A DNA stretch of 64,000 nucleotides from Oryzias latipes (lineage: Eukaryota > Chordata > Actinopteri > Beloniformes > Adrianichthyidae), in the NCBI RefSeq assembly GCF_002234675.1, contig NC_019859.2, positions 32,882,934 to 32,946,933 on the forward strand, written 5' to 3'. Within the stretch, counting starts at the first letter, position 1, and every line of letters starts with the position of its first letter. Of this stretch, positions 46,001 to 55,495 are shown piece after piece. Made by a program: the position numbers and the translations under genes. The notes under the pieces were generated by a model that worked only from the letters and a program-made list of their open reading frames with translations, was not told the DNA's origin and ran no database searches.

Positions 46001-46414
46001 AAATCCCATAATAATGGGGGTCTGGGGGCAATGGGTGACAAAAAAGCGATGATATTCTCTATGATTGCCTGATGTAAGTATAAGTACCGGTTTAGTGCGA
46101 GCGGTTATACGGGAAAGTTGTTTCCCACCTAATCCGGCTGCATTAATGGGGGAGTCGAGAGATTCAATAGGCAGTGAGAGGTGATTGACAAGATGCAGAT
46201 CAATGAGGCTATGTTCGGCGCCAGAATCAATGAGCGCTTTGGATTCATGAACTTGGCTTTGATGCGCAATTTTGACAGGAACAAACAAGAACTTGGTTTC
46301 TTTGGCGTGAGAAACATTGCCCCCCCGTGGCCTGTCATCTAACGGGGGGTTCGGGAGTTTAAACGCCGTCCGCATTGAGCTACTTGGTGACCGGGGTGCC
46401 CACAATAAAAACAT
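43019..46414 (-). CDS. pol: pol polyprotein (PR-RT-RH-IN-chromodomain)
   Basis: An open frame of 1131 codons counted from an in-frame Met; in life it is most likely made as a Gag-Pol fusion by -1 frameshifting, joining at about residue 18. Domains in order: aspartic protease with DSG at 63-65; reverse transcriptase with YLDD at 379-382; Ty3-type RNase H with catalytic Asp near 528; integrase HHCC zinc region (His709, His716, Cys746, Cys749); integrase core D779, D839, E875 (35-residue D-E spacing); and a chromodomain at about 1069-1120, which in chromoviruses guides integration to modified chromatin. All key residues are present with no stop or frameshift. The stop codon abuts the polypurine tract. 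Confidence 0.93.
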   Translation of the reverse strand: MFLLWAPRSPSSSMRTAFKLPNPPLDDRPRGGNVSHAKETKFLFVPVKIAHQSQVHESKALIDSGAEHSLIDLHLVNHLSLPIESLDSPINAAGLGGKQLSRITARTKPVLILTSGNHREYHRFFVTHCPQTPIIMGFSWLQKHNPHIDWAVPRITNWSTYCLANCLHSAIPSAIVTTSEAEKEMDLSKVPICYHDLKAVFCKFKASALPPHRPYDCAIELLNGAPLPKGKLFNLSGPEKNAMEKYIQEALSLGHIRPSTSPVGAGFFFVEKKDKTLRPCIDYRELNQITVKDKYSLPLIDSVFDAVQQACIFSKLDLRNAYHLVRIREGDEWKTAFSTPLGHFEYLVMPFGLTNAPAVFQRLINDVLRDFLNRFVFVYLDDILIYSSSLTEHEHHVRLVLERLLENQLFVKAEKCEFHTSTIPFLGYIIEAGNIRPDPAKIEAVAHWEIPQTRKKLQQFLGFANFYRRFIRNYSSIAAPLTQLTSINKPYIWTPAADTAFKKLKELFVTAPILIQPDVTKQFIVEVDASDSGVGAVLSQREESTNKLKPCAYFSRKLSPAERNYDVGNRELLAIKLALEEWRHWLEGAELPFIVWTDHKNLAYLRSAKRLNSRQARWCLFFDRFNFNITYRPGSRNIKPDALSRKYSIVEPTTDSTIIPTSCFVGTLTWEIESKVQQAQGEIPDHVSVPPGTLYVPDSLRSEVLTWGHASRIACHGGVRRTINLLRRRFYWPSLEKDVREYVAACTICARSKNSNSPPSGHLLPLTIPSRPWSHIAMDFVTGLPPSQGHTVILTVIDRFSKGVHFIPLAQLPSASDTADLLVNHVFRYHGIPCDIVSDRGPQFTSQVWKSFCSALGATVSLSSGYHPQSNGQAERANQELEAALRCLAAQNESDWSKYLIWVEYAHNTHPSSATGISPFEASLGYSPPLFPSQELDLAVPSVQLHLQRCQDIWRQARAALLRTRESNCQIANRHRVVSPAYRPGQKVWLSSRNIPVQASSRKLAPRYIGPYVIDRIINPSCVRLRLPAALRVHPSFHVSQIKPVSESPLCPPSTSPPPARTIDGAPAFTVSRILDVRRRGRGFQFLVDWEGYGPEERSWISRSLILDHSLIDDFFRAHPDRRPGPPGGGR
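46320..46363 (-). promoter_or_regulatory. Programmed -1 frameshift signal
   Basis: On the minus strand the heptamer TTTAAAC (46,357-46,363) sits in the gag frame as T-TTA-AAC. Seven nucleotides later CCCCCCGT can pair with ACGGGGGG, an 8-bp stem with a 13-nt loop. The gag stop (46,339-46,341) lies in the loop. Slipping back one base leads directly into the pol frame. Confidence 0.85.
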
Positions 46415-47352
46415 AACCCTTCTTCACGCCTTTTTTGACGTTCCTCTGCTGTTAATTTAGAATGACCTACTTGCATAGGTTCATCCGATGAGGGAGCTGG
46501 TGGCTCATGGACTGGCAACGGGAACACGTAGTTAGGGGAAGCCTGATCTTGGGAGTGGCCCGGAGGCCTACGAGTGCGTTCGGCGTGACGTTCACGTAAT
46601 CTGGCATCTGAACGGAGGGCTGCAGAGACAAGATCCTCGAAGGTGTTAGCTTCAGGCTGTGAGCATAAATGGTCTTTAATTCTTTCACTCAAAGATTGGT
46701 AGAATATCCCCTTGAGAGCGGGGTCAGGCCAGCCAGCCTCCACAGCTAGGATGCGGAAGTCGATCAAATGTTCACTTACCGAACGGTTGCCTTGTTTTAG
46801 ATTCAACAACCGCCGGGTGGCTTCCTCCTGCTTACGAGGCTGGTCAAACACTAGCCGGAATTCCTCGATGAACCGGTCGAACGTGAGATGTGAGATGGGA
46901 TGAGAAGCTAAGAACGCCTGGGCCCACTGGAGAGCTTTGTTTCTGAGGCCGTTCACTATAAGTGAAATTCTGCTGTGGTCCGTTTGGTAATGTCTGGGTG
47001 CCTGCTGGAAAATGAGCTGGCATTGAAGGAGAAATCCTCCACAGGCCTCGACCTCACCGCAAAATGGTTCCGGTTGAAGGCGGAAGTTTTCGGGGATCAT
47101 GGCGGAAGCGGAAGCCAGGCTGTTGCCGGAAGAAGGAGCTTGAGCTGCGGCTGCAACATTGGGAGATTGTCCAGTTAATTCTGCAAGGGTGTGTGTAATA
47201 CTGTCGAGACGCCGAAAAAGATCTTGCTGAGCCGCCGACATTTGAGCGAGCGCATCTGCTTGACGGCTCAAAAGGTTACCTTGCAGTGAAATAGCGTGGC
47301 GGAGCCCTTCCGGGTCAGCTGGGTCTGGAGTTTGGCCAGTCCGTTCTGTCAT
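46339..47352 (-). CDS. gag: gag protein with CCHC zinc knuckle
   Basis: 337 codons ending TAG. The ATG at 47,350-47,352 lies in the last bases of the 5' LTR and is the first AUG after the predicted mRNA start. The N-terminal 75 residues are helical and Gln-rich. A retrotransposon gag core follows (about 90-270), including the ALQWAQAFL region. A CCHC zinc knuckle ([14 protein letters not shown], about 314-327) lies near the C-terminus for RNA binding. The product would form the virus-like particle in the cytoplasm. The frame overlaps pol by 76 nt, and pol is in the -1 frame relative to it. Intact; length is normal for this group. Confidence 0.92.
   Translation of the reverse strand: MTERTGQTPDPADPEGLRHAISLQGNLLSRQADALAQMSAAQQDLFRRLDSITHTLAELTGQSPNVAAAAQAPSSGNSLASASAMIPENFRLQPEPFCGEVEACGGFLLQCQLIFQQAPRHYQTDHSRISLIVNGLRNKALQWAQAFLASHPISHLTFDRFIEEFRLVFDQPRKQEEATRRLLNLKQGNRSVSEHLIDFRILAVEAGWPDPALKGIFYQSLSERIKDHLCSQPEANTFEDLVSAALRSDARLRERHAERTRRPPGHSQDQASPNYVFPLPVHEPPAPSSDEPMQVGHSKLTAEERQKRREEGLCFYCGHPGHQVAQCGRRLNSRTPR
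47335..47345 (-). promoter_or_regulatory. Primer binding site, likely self-priming
   Basis: One base inside the 5' LTR, the minus strand reads AACGGACTGGC. It does not begin with the TGG of tRNA-type sites. Instead, it is complementary over 11 nt to GCCAGTCCGTT within the LTR (47,681-47,691), the predicted 5' end of the element's mRNA. Tf1 self-primes with 11 nt in this way. Confidence 0.75.
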
Positions 47353-47820
47353 GATCTCGCGGGATTTCGGACAGACCCAAACGCTGGAACCCAGAAGGAC
47401 ACAAGGAGTCGGGAAGTAAGATTAAGATGGTTTAATTCACAGTAGTTAGGAGTCTTGACGTGGCGTGGCGGCTGACTGGAGGTAAGCGGCAGGAAGGTCC
47501 AGAGAGCGAGACTTCGGCAGAATCCAAGGAGGAGAGCGAGAGCGGTGGACAGCGACCTGAGGTTCACCCGTGAAGCGGACAGTTCCTGAGGGTGGAGAAG
47601 AGATGACACGTTAACGAAGCTTGGACTAGAACAAGGGCACACAACGTGAGCTGGCCAGACGTAAGCACCGTGGAAGGAACAACGGACTGGCGTTGAAAAC
47701 AGGTCCTGGACCTCCTTAAGTAGGCGGGGATGATGATGAGGTAAGTGAACTCAGCTGGTCGCGTGCAGGGCAGAGCAGGAACGGGGGAGGGGGAAGGTAA
47801 TTGACAGAGGCACCATGTCA
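47347..47820 (-). repeat. 5' LTR
   Basis: 474 bp, identical by eye to 42,534-43,007. Acts as promoter for the minus-strand element. The last six bases (minus sense ATGACA) encode the first two residues of gag. Confidence 0.92.
47681..47722 (-). promoter_or_regulatory. LTR core promoter and predicted mRNA start
   Basis: If the mRNA starts at 47,691, so that its first 11 nt match the primer site, a TATA-like TACTTAAG lies about 31 to 24 bases upstream on the minus strand. No AUG occurs in the 339-nt leader before the gag ATG. Confidence 0.6.
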
Positions 47821-48440
47821 TTTAAACTGCTAATTTATTCTATTAGTTATAGTATAGGCTATTTTATGTATTTGTTTTCATTTTATGCATCTTATTCTCA
47901 ATTTTATGTTTTTATATACATCTTATGTCTTTAATTGTAGTATCTTATCATGATTTTAGCCCTGGTGTTTCTTGTGGGGATCTTTTCTGCCAGGGCTTGC
48001 CGGCTTGGTCGGTGGTTGTTGCCGCGGTTGTCGCCCTTGTTGGGGAAGCTGGAGTCTAACTTTGCAGCTTCACGGCTGTGAAGTGGACCCCGTTGTTGTC
48101 CCAGTCTGGGTTGGCGCCGTGGCGATGCTCCCATGGCCAGGCTGGCTCCTGGCATGAAAGGATTCCCAAATACTGTTTCCTCACAGCAGAGCCAAGCCAT
48201 ACTAGTAGTTTTTTAAATGTTTTTTATTTATTTATTTAAATTTACATACTCATTATTCTTTGTACGTGGGGGCCATGGGTCATATGTTTTAACGGAGGGG
48301 AGTGGGAAGGGTGAAGGGTGGGAAGGGTTTTTACTGTAATATTGTGTGTTTTCTGTTTTTAATGTTACAGCGCTTCAAGCTGCACAAAATGCATGAGAAG
48401 CGCTATTTTATAAATAAAGTTTCATTTGATTTGATCAGAT
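47821..48440 (+). mobile_element. LINE 3' UTR, right part after the insertion
   Basis: Starts with the second TTTAA and continues the LINE 3' UTR. It ends in AATAAAGTTTC and an ATTTGATTTGAT tail near 48,415-48,440, a 3' end typical of CR1/L2-type LINEs. Removing the Sushi-like element restores one continuous copy. Confidence 0.65.
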
Positions 48441-48924
48441 TGTTTTTTTTTTAACCACTGGCACCTGGAGAGCTCCGTAGAATACTCCAGGCTCTTCTAA
48501 ACCTTCAATGTGGGGCATATTAATTACTAAAAAGTCACCCAGCCACTGTCGTCAATCATCAACATCACAATTCTGAATACGGAAGTCCATGCCACCTGAA
48601 AAGGCGCATGTGGAGCAGAGAGCCAACACATGCCAATTCACAAATTCCAATAAACACCAATACTTTCACTATCACTAATGCCACTTCAGGAACTATTTTC
48701 TGTGTTGAATCGTAAAATAAGTTTAAAAAAAAGAAAAAGCATGCAAAAAAAACTAGAATATTATTAATAAGCATGCAAAAGAGATGCACATATATGAAAA
48801 AGGAAATACCCAATTTAAACCCACAATTTTTTTATGAACTCTGCCTCAATTTCCATAAGTTGTTTATTGGCTAGGTCCCTTTAATATGTATACACCTCCT
48901 CACAAGCCAGGATGCCAATGCTGT
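48441..48924. other. No recognisable gene
   Basis: AT-rich sequence with no gene or repeat that I can name. Confidence 0.35.
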
Positions 48925-50440
48925 TCTGGATGACCTGTTGATATTACCTTCTTCAACATTATCATATATGGGCACTTCTCATTTTATTCTGTCTTTAATA
49001 TTATTGAAGCAGTTGAAACAGGCTCTGTGTGGTCGGGAGTTACTCCCAGATGACTGGGGAACTACAAATAAGGTGATCAGAGTGTACTTGATGTGTCGTC
49101 AGGAAAGACTGTTGATAAGGAGACTTGATGGTGGAAAGAGGAGGTGCAGGAGTGTATGCTAGGTTGGTAGTAAAGAGGGAGACTGACCTATACAGGTTAG
49201 CTAGGCAAAGAGACTGAGATGGGAAGGACATCCAGCAGGTTAGGGTGAATAAGGACTGGGATGGTAATGTGTTGGTAGCTGTCAGTAGTGTAATGGAAAG
49301 ATGGAAAAAATACTTTAAAGGATTGATGAATGAACAATAGGATCATAGGATAGCACAAGGGTTAAAAATAAGGGAGTTGTCCAGAGTTGTGGCAACTACA
49401 GAGGAATAAAGAGCAGAAGTGAAAATTTGTGATTTGCAGTATGCTTTCATGCCAAGATAGAACACTACAGATGCAATATTTGCTTTGCGGATGTTGTTAG
49501 AGAAGTACAGAGAAGGTCAAAAAGAGCTACTTTGTGTCTTTGTAGATCTGGAGAAAGATTATGACAGGGTGCCCAGAAAGGAACTGTAGAATTGTATGAG
49601 GAAGTCTGGAGTGATAGAGAAGTATGTTAGAGCAGTGCAGGAAATGTATTAGGGCTGTAAGAAAGTGGTGAGATGGGCTGGAGGGGTGTCACAGGAGTTC
49701 AACCTGGAAGGTTGGATTACATCAGGGATCAGCTCTAAACCCCTTCCTGTTTGCAATAGTGATTGGCAGCCTGACAAATGAAGTTTCACCATGGACTATG
49801 ATGTTTGCAGACAATATTGTGATTTGTAGCATGAGCAGGTGGAGAAGAAGCTAGAGAGGTGGAGGTTTGCCCTGGAAAAGAGAGGAATGAAGGTTAGCCG
49901 CTGCAAGACGGAGAACATTTGTGTAAATGAGATGGATGCAAGTGGAAGAGTGAGATTACAGGGAGAAGAGATAAAGAATGTGAAGGATTTGAAGTATACA
50001 CTGTACTGTAGGTCCAACAGTTCAGAATAACGGAGAATGTGGAAAAGAAGTGAAGAAGCGAATGCAGGCAGGTTGGAATGGGTGGAGAATAGTGTCAGGT
50101 GTGATAGAAAAGTTTCAACTCAAATGTAAGGAAAAGTGTAGAAAACTGTGCGAAGACCAGCCATATTGTTTGGCTCAGAGACAGTGGCATTGAGGAAAAG
50201 ACAGGAAGCAGAGCTGGAGGTAGCAGAGATGAAGATGCTGAGGTTCACTTTAGGAGTAACCAGGATGGATAGGATCACGAATGATTGCATCAGAGGGACA
50301 GCACATGTTAGAGGTTAAGGAGATAAAGTCAGAGAGGCCAGACTGAGATGGTTTGGACATGTCCAGAGGAGAGACAGTGAATATATTGGTAGAAGGATGC
50401 TGAGTCTCGAGCTGCCAGGCAAGAGGTTTAGAGGATATGT
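48925..50440 (+). pseudogene. RTE-clade LINE relic
   Basis: Plus strand pieces of RTE reverse transcriptase: FVDLEKDYDRVP near 49,538-49,575 (motif A), GSALNPFLFAIVIGSL near 49,730-49,775, and a catalytic motif changed from FADD to FADN near 49,806. The C-terminal WRRFALEKRGMKVS region follows near 49,855. Multiple stops. Contains a piece of the piggyBac-type element at 49,328-49,364. The 3' tail is missing after about 50,440. Confidence 0.7.
49328..49364. repeat. piggyBac-type miniature element, end fragment
   Basis: GATCATAGGATAGCACAAGG followed by GTTAA: one terminus of the same family with its TTAA flank. The rest is absent. Confidence 0.6.
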
Positions 50441-52008
50441 CGTCAGTGACAGGTTATGTTTCTCAGGACTTCAAGGTTGCTGTAATAAAAAGAAACCACC
50501 CATCATCTACTAGTTTTAGCATTTTAGATTAAGGTCCGGTGTCCGGCGCAGATGCGACTCTGGGTCCATATTATGGATCTCTCTGGCTGCGTCTCCCACT
50601 AGGAGGGTCTACTTCTTCTGTGATTTCAAAGTGGGTCATTCATGATACATCTGTGAATAATTTACTTGAAGAACCACAAATTTTCTTACTTTTTGCACGT
50701 ATATTCACGTATAACCGGTTTTCATCTCTGCAATACACGCAAAATGCAGCAGCAGTTTGACATGGCCTTAAGGACTGCAACCTGACTGTTAGAAATTAGG
50801 CAATCAGAGCATAGTTTATGTGGGCATCCTACAGCACATCCGGTCAGTGAGGAGCCAGTAGTTGCACCTTACTAATGACTACTAAGGGTCAGTCGTTATG
50901 GTTCAACACCCTGTACAAGGGAAAGTGACTAAGGTTTGAAAATTAAAACCTGTCTCATTGTTAAACCTTAAAGTTAGCTATGGCGTGAATGACCTTGAGC
51001 CATGCCTTTTCAGTCTTAGATTAAGACCGTTACGGCACTTTGATTCATACAGACAAACTGTTTATAGAGTCTACTCTCCCTCGAGTTTACAGTCAAGGGT
51101 GATGAGGTATGTTAAACAGGTTTTAATGGGTTTGTGGTTGAACATCTTCCATTTCGTCTTAATTCCTCCCTCCTGACGTTATCAAAATAACCAAAAATTG
51201 AAAAGTCCTTTTTTTACAAAACTCATTTTTAATATTGGCAAGAGTGACCCTGATGTGATTTGCTTTAAGAGCCACAGCAGTATTTTGAGACATTCCAGAT
51301 TTTGGAGGGGTAGTAGAGAGTAGTATTAGAATTAGGAGGTAAACAGCATTGGTAATTGAAGATCTACATAAAGGAATATATACTGAATTTCTTATCATTT
51401 ATTTAAAGTACATCTGTAAGGAAATGTGGGGCTAACAGAGTCCAGTTAGACAGAGTAGCCTGTTCTGACAACTGTCCCTGATGGGCTTTGCCCTTTGAGT
51501 CCTGGCTTGTCTCATTTTCTCTCTGTGATTCCAAGCCATGATGTAAGTCGTGCTCCTACAGGCTGGGTGTCGTTTTAGGAGACACTGGACATATTTTTAC
51601 ATGCCTATACATTTTCTCTGTCTATTCTTTTTCTTACCAATAAAAAGAAAAACATTTAAAAACCTCAAAAACCACCAAAGCAAAACAACACTGACCACAA
51701 ATAACAAACTCTGACACTGAGGACCGACAAAGAGACGCGTAAATATAGTTCAGTCAAATTGTAAAATGGGGGCACCTGTGCGCCACTCAATGGAGAACCA
51801 CAGGTGAGTGGGTGGGGTCCTCCAGGAGAAGCCTCAGCCCACCTGCACAGAAACTAAAAGAGTGAGAGCAAAACAAACTGACAATAACCTAATCATATAA
51901 ACAGATCATAACCTCAATACAAGTCATGACTTAAATCTTAGTCACATGGGGGCTGACCCGTATGGGTGCTGCAGGTTATTTTTTTAATTAATTAATTAAT
52001 TAATTAAT

Positions 52009-52059
<51 letters not shown>

Positions 52060-52734
52060 TGCTGCAGGTTTTTGAGGTTGTAAACAGAAAGCAGCTGCTC
52101 CGGTCGTGCGTGGCGCATTCAAGAACACGAGACACTGATGGTGAATGTGGTTTTAGTATGTGGTGTTCACACAGGTCTGTCACAACCCGATACTTATGGC
52201 TGTAACTACAGCTGGAAGAGGCTTGGTGCAAAACTCTGAAGCGGTGCAAATCTTCCTATGTTTCACCTACCACACCCTTTCTTACCCTTATGTATAATTT
52301 TGCCGTTTTTTTGTGGTTTAAGCATTAATCGTATATTCTTTCATTTTTAAACTTACGTTTTCATGCATTCTCTTTTGCATTCAAACAACATAAAGGCTTT
52401 ATAGTTTAAGCATTAGTCATAATGGAATATGAAGCAAAAATAAGAGGGGGAGGTCTGTTTTTATTGACCACAGACCAAGGTGAGTCTTATTTACTTTGAG
52501 TCAGTGTCTTTAAAAACAGGCCTCAAGAAGAGTGTTAAAGAATCACTCTTAAATAAGTACTTTTTAAACTTAATGCTGTAGAAACTATTCAAACAAGAAA
52601 GGAATCTTTTGAATAACTGTATATTTGTCCAAAATAATTCTGATCAGAATAAAAAGACAGTGGCTCTGAGAAGTAGACAGGAGGCAGAGCGGAAGATGTT
52701 GAGGTGTTCTTTAGGTCTGATGAGGGTAGGGGTT
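50441..52734. other. No recognisable gene, one microsatellite
   Basis: No gene supported. A simple repeat of AATT then ATTT units occupies 51,974-52,060. The rest shows no family signature. Confidence 0.4.
51974..52060. repeat. (AATT)n/(ATTT)n microsatellite
   Basis: Tandem AATT units switch to ATTT units. The array is bracketed by the direct repeat TGCTGCAGGTT at 51,968 and 52,060. Confidence 0.9.
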
Positions 52735-52985
52735 GCACAGTGGTGCAGTGGTTTTTCATCCCAACTGGGATGTTTCTGTGTGGTGTGCATGTTCAAAAAG
52801 ATGCACCATAGGTCAACAGGTGACGCAAAATTGTCCTTAGGTGTGAATGTGACTATGTGGCTGTACGTCTATGTGGAGCCCTGTGACAGATTGGCCCCAC
52901 GTTGGCCCAATGACTGGGATAGGCTTTAGCATCCCAGGTGACCCCAAAAGGGTTTAAGAAGGTTTTGAAATTGATGAAAGATGGA
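52735..52985 (+). repeat. Common teleost repeat, degraded copy
   Basis: GGGTTGCACAGTGGTGCAGT, GTTTCTGTGTGGTGTGCATG, AAATTGTCCTTAGGTGTGAA and GGGATAGGCTTTAGCATCCC follow the same order as 15,072-15,365. Confidence 0.6.
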
Positions 52986-53394
52986 AAAGTTTGTGAATGA
53001 AAACATCATAGACTAGTTCATAATAGATGCTTTGGAGACAAATGTTGGGAAACAGGTTTAGATAGGTTGAACAGGTTGGATGGAGACAAATGATTTGTAT
53101 GATCGCCCCTAGAGTGACTAGCCAAAAGGCAAAGAAGAAATACAATACTTTATTTTATATATTCATTCATTCTTACCCCACATAAAACTTTAGTACACAA
53201 CAACGGCACGTGTGAACAAGGAAAGCTCCAAAAATGGCATCAGTCGGTATGATTCTACCTAATGAGAACTTAATTTTATTCTCACCGCGCTGCGGTTTAG
53301 ATTCTTTGTGTAATCTTAATTGTTTTGGGATTCCCTGTTGAAATCTTTAACCCAAAAGATAAAAATAAAACAGTCAATGTTTTCTTTGTGTCCG

Positions 53395-53490
53395 ACAGAC
53401 TGGTGCCTTGTTTGGGGTGAACCCCGCTTTCGCTCATCCGTGGCTGGGTTGGACCCAGCAGCCCCATGAACCCAAAAGCAGGTTTAGAAA
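53395..53490 (+). repeat. Common teleost repeat, 3' fragment
   Basis: GTTTGGGGTGAACCCCGCTT and CAGCAGCCCCATGAACCC match the repeat's 3' half. Confidence 0.45.
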
Positions 53491-53689
53491 AGGGATTGTG
53501 TTTTCTCTGCTGAGGCTTTAATTTTTTCCGGAACTGTTAAATATCATGCACTGAAAATGTCTATTTACAAAGTCGGTGATCAGAAAATAGTGATCACAAA
53601 AAAACAAAATTTTCTAGTACAGTACACCTGCTGGCTAAAAATATCAAATTAATAAAGTTGAACGTTATTTTCTACAGTCCCTCTGACTG

Positions 53690-54003
53690 CTGCAATTGGA
53701 GCATTTAGGGACAGCTCTCCCCCAGGGGTGCAATTGAGGGCATCCTCTCCAGAAACCTACCAGACTTGTACAGAAGCTGTTTGGCAGCTGACAAGGGGGC
53801 CCTCAAGAGAGTGGTGAGGACTGGAGAAAAAAAAAATCAACGGATCACCTCAACCATCAAGAGCCATCAGTATCATCAAGTACATCACCCACCCGGCACT
53901 CAGACTTCATTCTACCATCCGGCAGACACTACCGCAGCATGTAGGGCTGTACAACCACACAGAGGAACAGCTTCACAAGCCATCCAGCTCTATGCCCTGT
54001 AAC
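53690..54003 (+). pseudogene. LINE C-terminal fragment
   Basis: The plus frame gives LYRSCLAADKGALKRVVRT, resembling the C-terminal region of Jockey/CR1-group LINE proteins (xxDRKALQRVVKTA). Later, in another frame, FILPSGRHYR-like sequence appears near 53,910-53,935. Frameshifted and short. Confidence 0.5.
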
Positions 54004-54027
54004 TGGCTAGGATAGCACAGCAGCATA

Positions 54028-54152
54028 CACAGCACTTTAACATTGGGAGTTGGGTCATCTAGACCCCGCAAGATAGTGCCACCTTTATCCACCTTTGTCA
54101 TGGTAGGGAGAACACATCAATGTAAGGGTGGGGTCATAGGATAGCACAAGGG
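54028..54152. mobile_element. piggyBac-type miniature element, copy 4
   Basis: The interior ACTTTAACATTGGGAGTTGG and CACCTTTGTCATGGTAGGGA match copy 2. Right end GATAGCACAAGGG abuts TTAA at 54,153-54,156. The left end is rearranged: a CTAGGATAGCACAG word lies just before it. Confidence 0.65.
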
Positions 54153-54156
54153 TTAA

Positions 54157-55299
54157 ATGTTTTACCAAAACATTCCTTTTTTTGTTGTTGACATTGGACT
54201 ATGTTTAATTACCACTACAGAAGTTGCACATTTTGGTTTTGGTTGCACATCTAACTTTGAATGGTGCTGGGATATACAAACACAAAGTAGGAATACAGAT
54301 TTGACATAACGATCAACCAAATGCAGGGTGTGACACAACAGTCTTTTGCTTTTTTTCTATGATAGGGTTTTTCTGTTTTCTTATTCATGGTTTTTACAGG
54401 TAAGTTCATCTGCTTTGTATAGCTCAGTCACACATTGCCTGTTGTTTCTGTCTGTGGCTGCATATGTAGTGATTCTGAAGAGCAAAAGCATCTTTGAACT
54501 TTTGAACTACACATAGTAGTTCATGTAGAACATTAGCTTGCTTTGAGGTTAATCCTGTGCGGGACTTTTACAAATAAATCTATGTTCACCACAAATGAGC
54601 TTTATCATTGCAGATACATGATCTAAACAGCATTTAATTCTTTACAGCTGCTTTGCAGAGAGTTAAATGTTGTTTAGATATTGTTCAAAAGGATAAAAAG
54701 AAGAAAAATAAAAAAATTCACAAAACAAAGAAGAGAATCAACAGCAAGGACAGCTGGGTTTCTCTGAAGCAGTTTTATTCATTTTGCTGTTATATTGAAG
54801 TATGAGTCATGTTTCCGGGGTATTATGCTACAGCGTCATCTTGAAGTGTTTTTTTTTTTTTTTAATTAACAAAGGCCATTTATTATGAGGAAGAAGCAGA
54901 GACTGGTAGATGTGAACCAAACTTTAAAGATCGGATTCAAGGATATTTGCTAGGATTAAAAGCATTCAACATTGAGTTAGAAGTGTGTTTATGCAAAGTT
55001 AGTCTAAGAAAGATTTAAGCTCTGACTTATAGAAAAAAGGGAAAAAACAGATGAGTTGAGTTTTCTCTAGAAAACATGTTTAATCATGGCGGTATTACCA
55101 AAACCGCCTCAGCAGCTGAAAAAAACGTTCATCAGCTTGTATATACTGAATATATTATCTTGAATATAAATGTTATGCTTAAGTTAATAAAAAACATTTA
55201 AGACAACATAAATACTTAAATAATGTTTATTGCTAAAAAAATGCAAATTTTGGTCATTAAATAGTGGAAAAAAATCCAAAACAAGAATATAGCATAAAG
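54157..55299. other. No recognisable gene
   Basis: AT-rich, no supported gene or repeat. Confidence 0.4.
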
Positions 55300-55495
55300 G
55301 GGCGGCACGGTGGTGTAGTGGTTAGCATTCTCACCTAAAAGTTAGAAGGCCTGCCAAACATCTAGGGGTACACCCTGGATGTTTGCCAGTTCAACCCATC
55401 CAGAGTGTACCCCTCCTTTACCTGACAGTAGGGGGTGATAGGCTCCAGCAACCTCAAAGGAATTGAACAGGCTTAGAATATGGATGGATGGTAAC
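55300..55495 (+). repeat. Common teleost repeat, copy
   Basis: GGGGCGGCACGGTGGTGTAG at the start and GTGATAGGCTCCAGCAACCT near the end, with a short internal inverted stretch (ATCTAGGGGTACACCCTGGA / ATCCAGAGTGTACCCCTCC). Confidence 0.6.

Larger units (their letters stand above)
42534..47820 (-). mobile_element. Full-length Sushi-like Ty3/gypsy chromovirus
   Basis: A 5287-bp LTR retrotransposon on the minus strand: LTRs of 474 bp that are identical by eye, a 5-bp TTTAA duplication, gag and pol frames without stops, a -1 frameshift signal, an integrase with a C-terminal chromodomain, and a G-run polypurine tract. No envelope gene. Chromodomain, gag type and primer arrangement place it with the Tf1/Sushi group of vertebrate chromoviruses. 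Identical LTRs and intact frames indicate a very recent insertion that may be autonomous. It lies in an older LINE 3' UTR. Confidence 0.92.

Noticed and set aside
47349..47821. Duplicate small genes in both LTRs (also 42,536-43,080)
   Set aside because: Identical open frames in the two LTRs are a by-product of LTR duplication and start with non-ATG codons.
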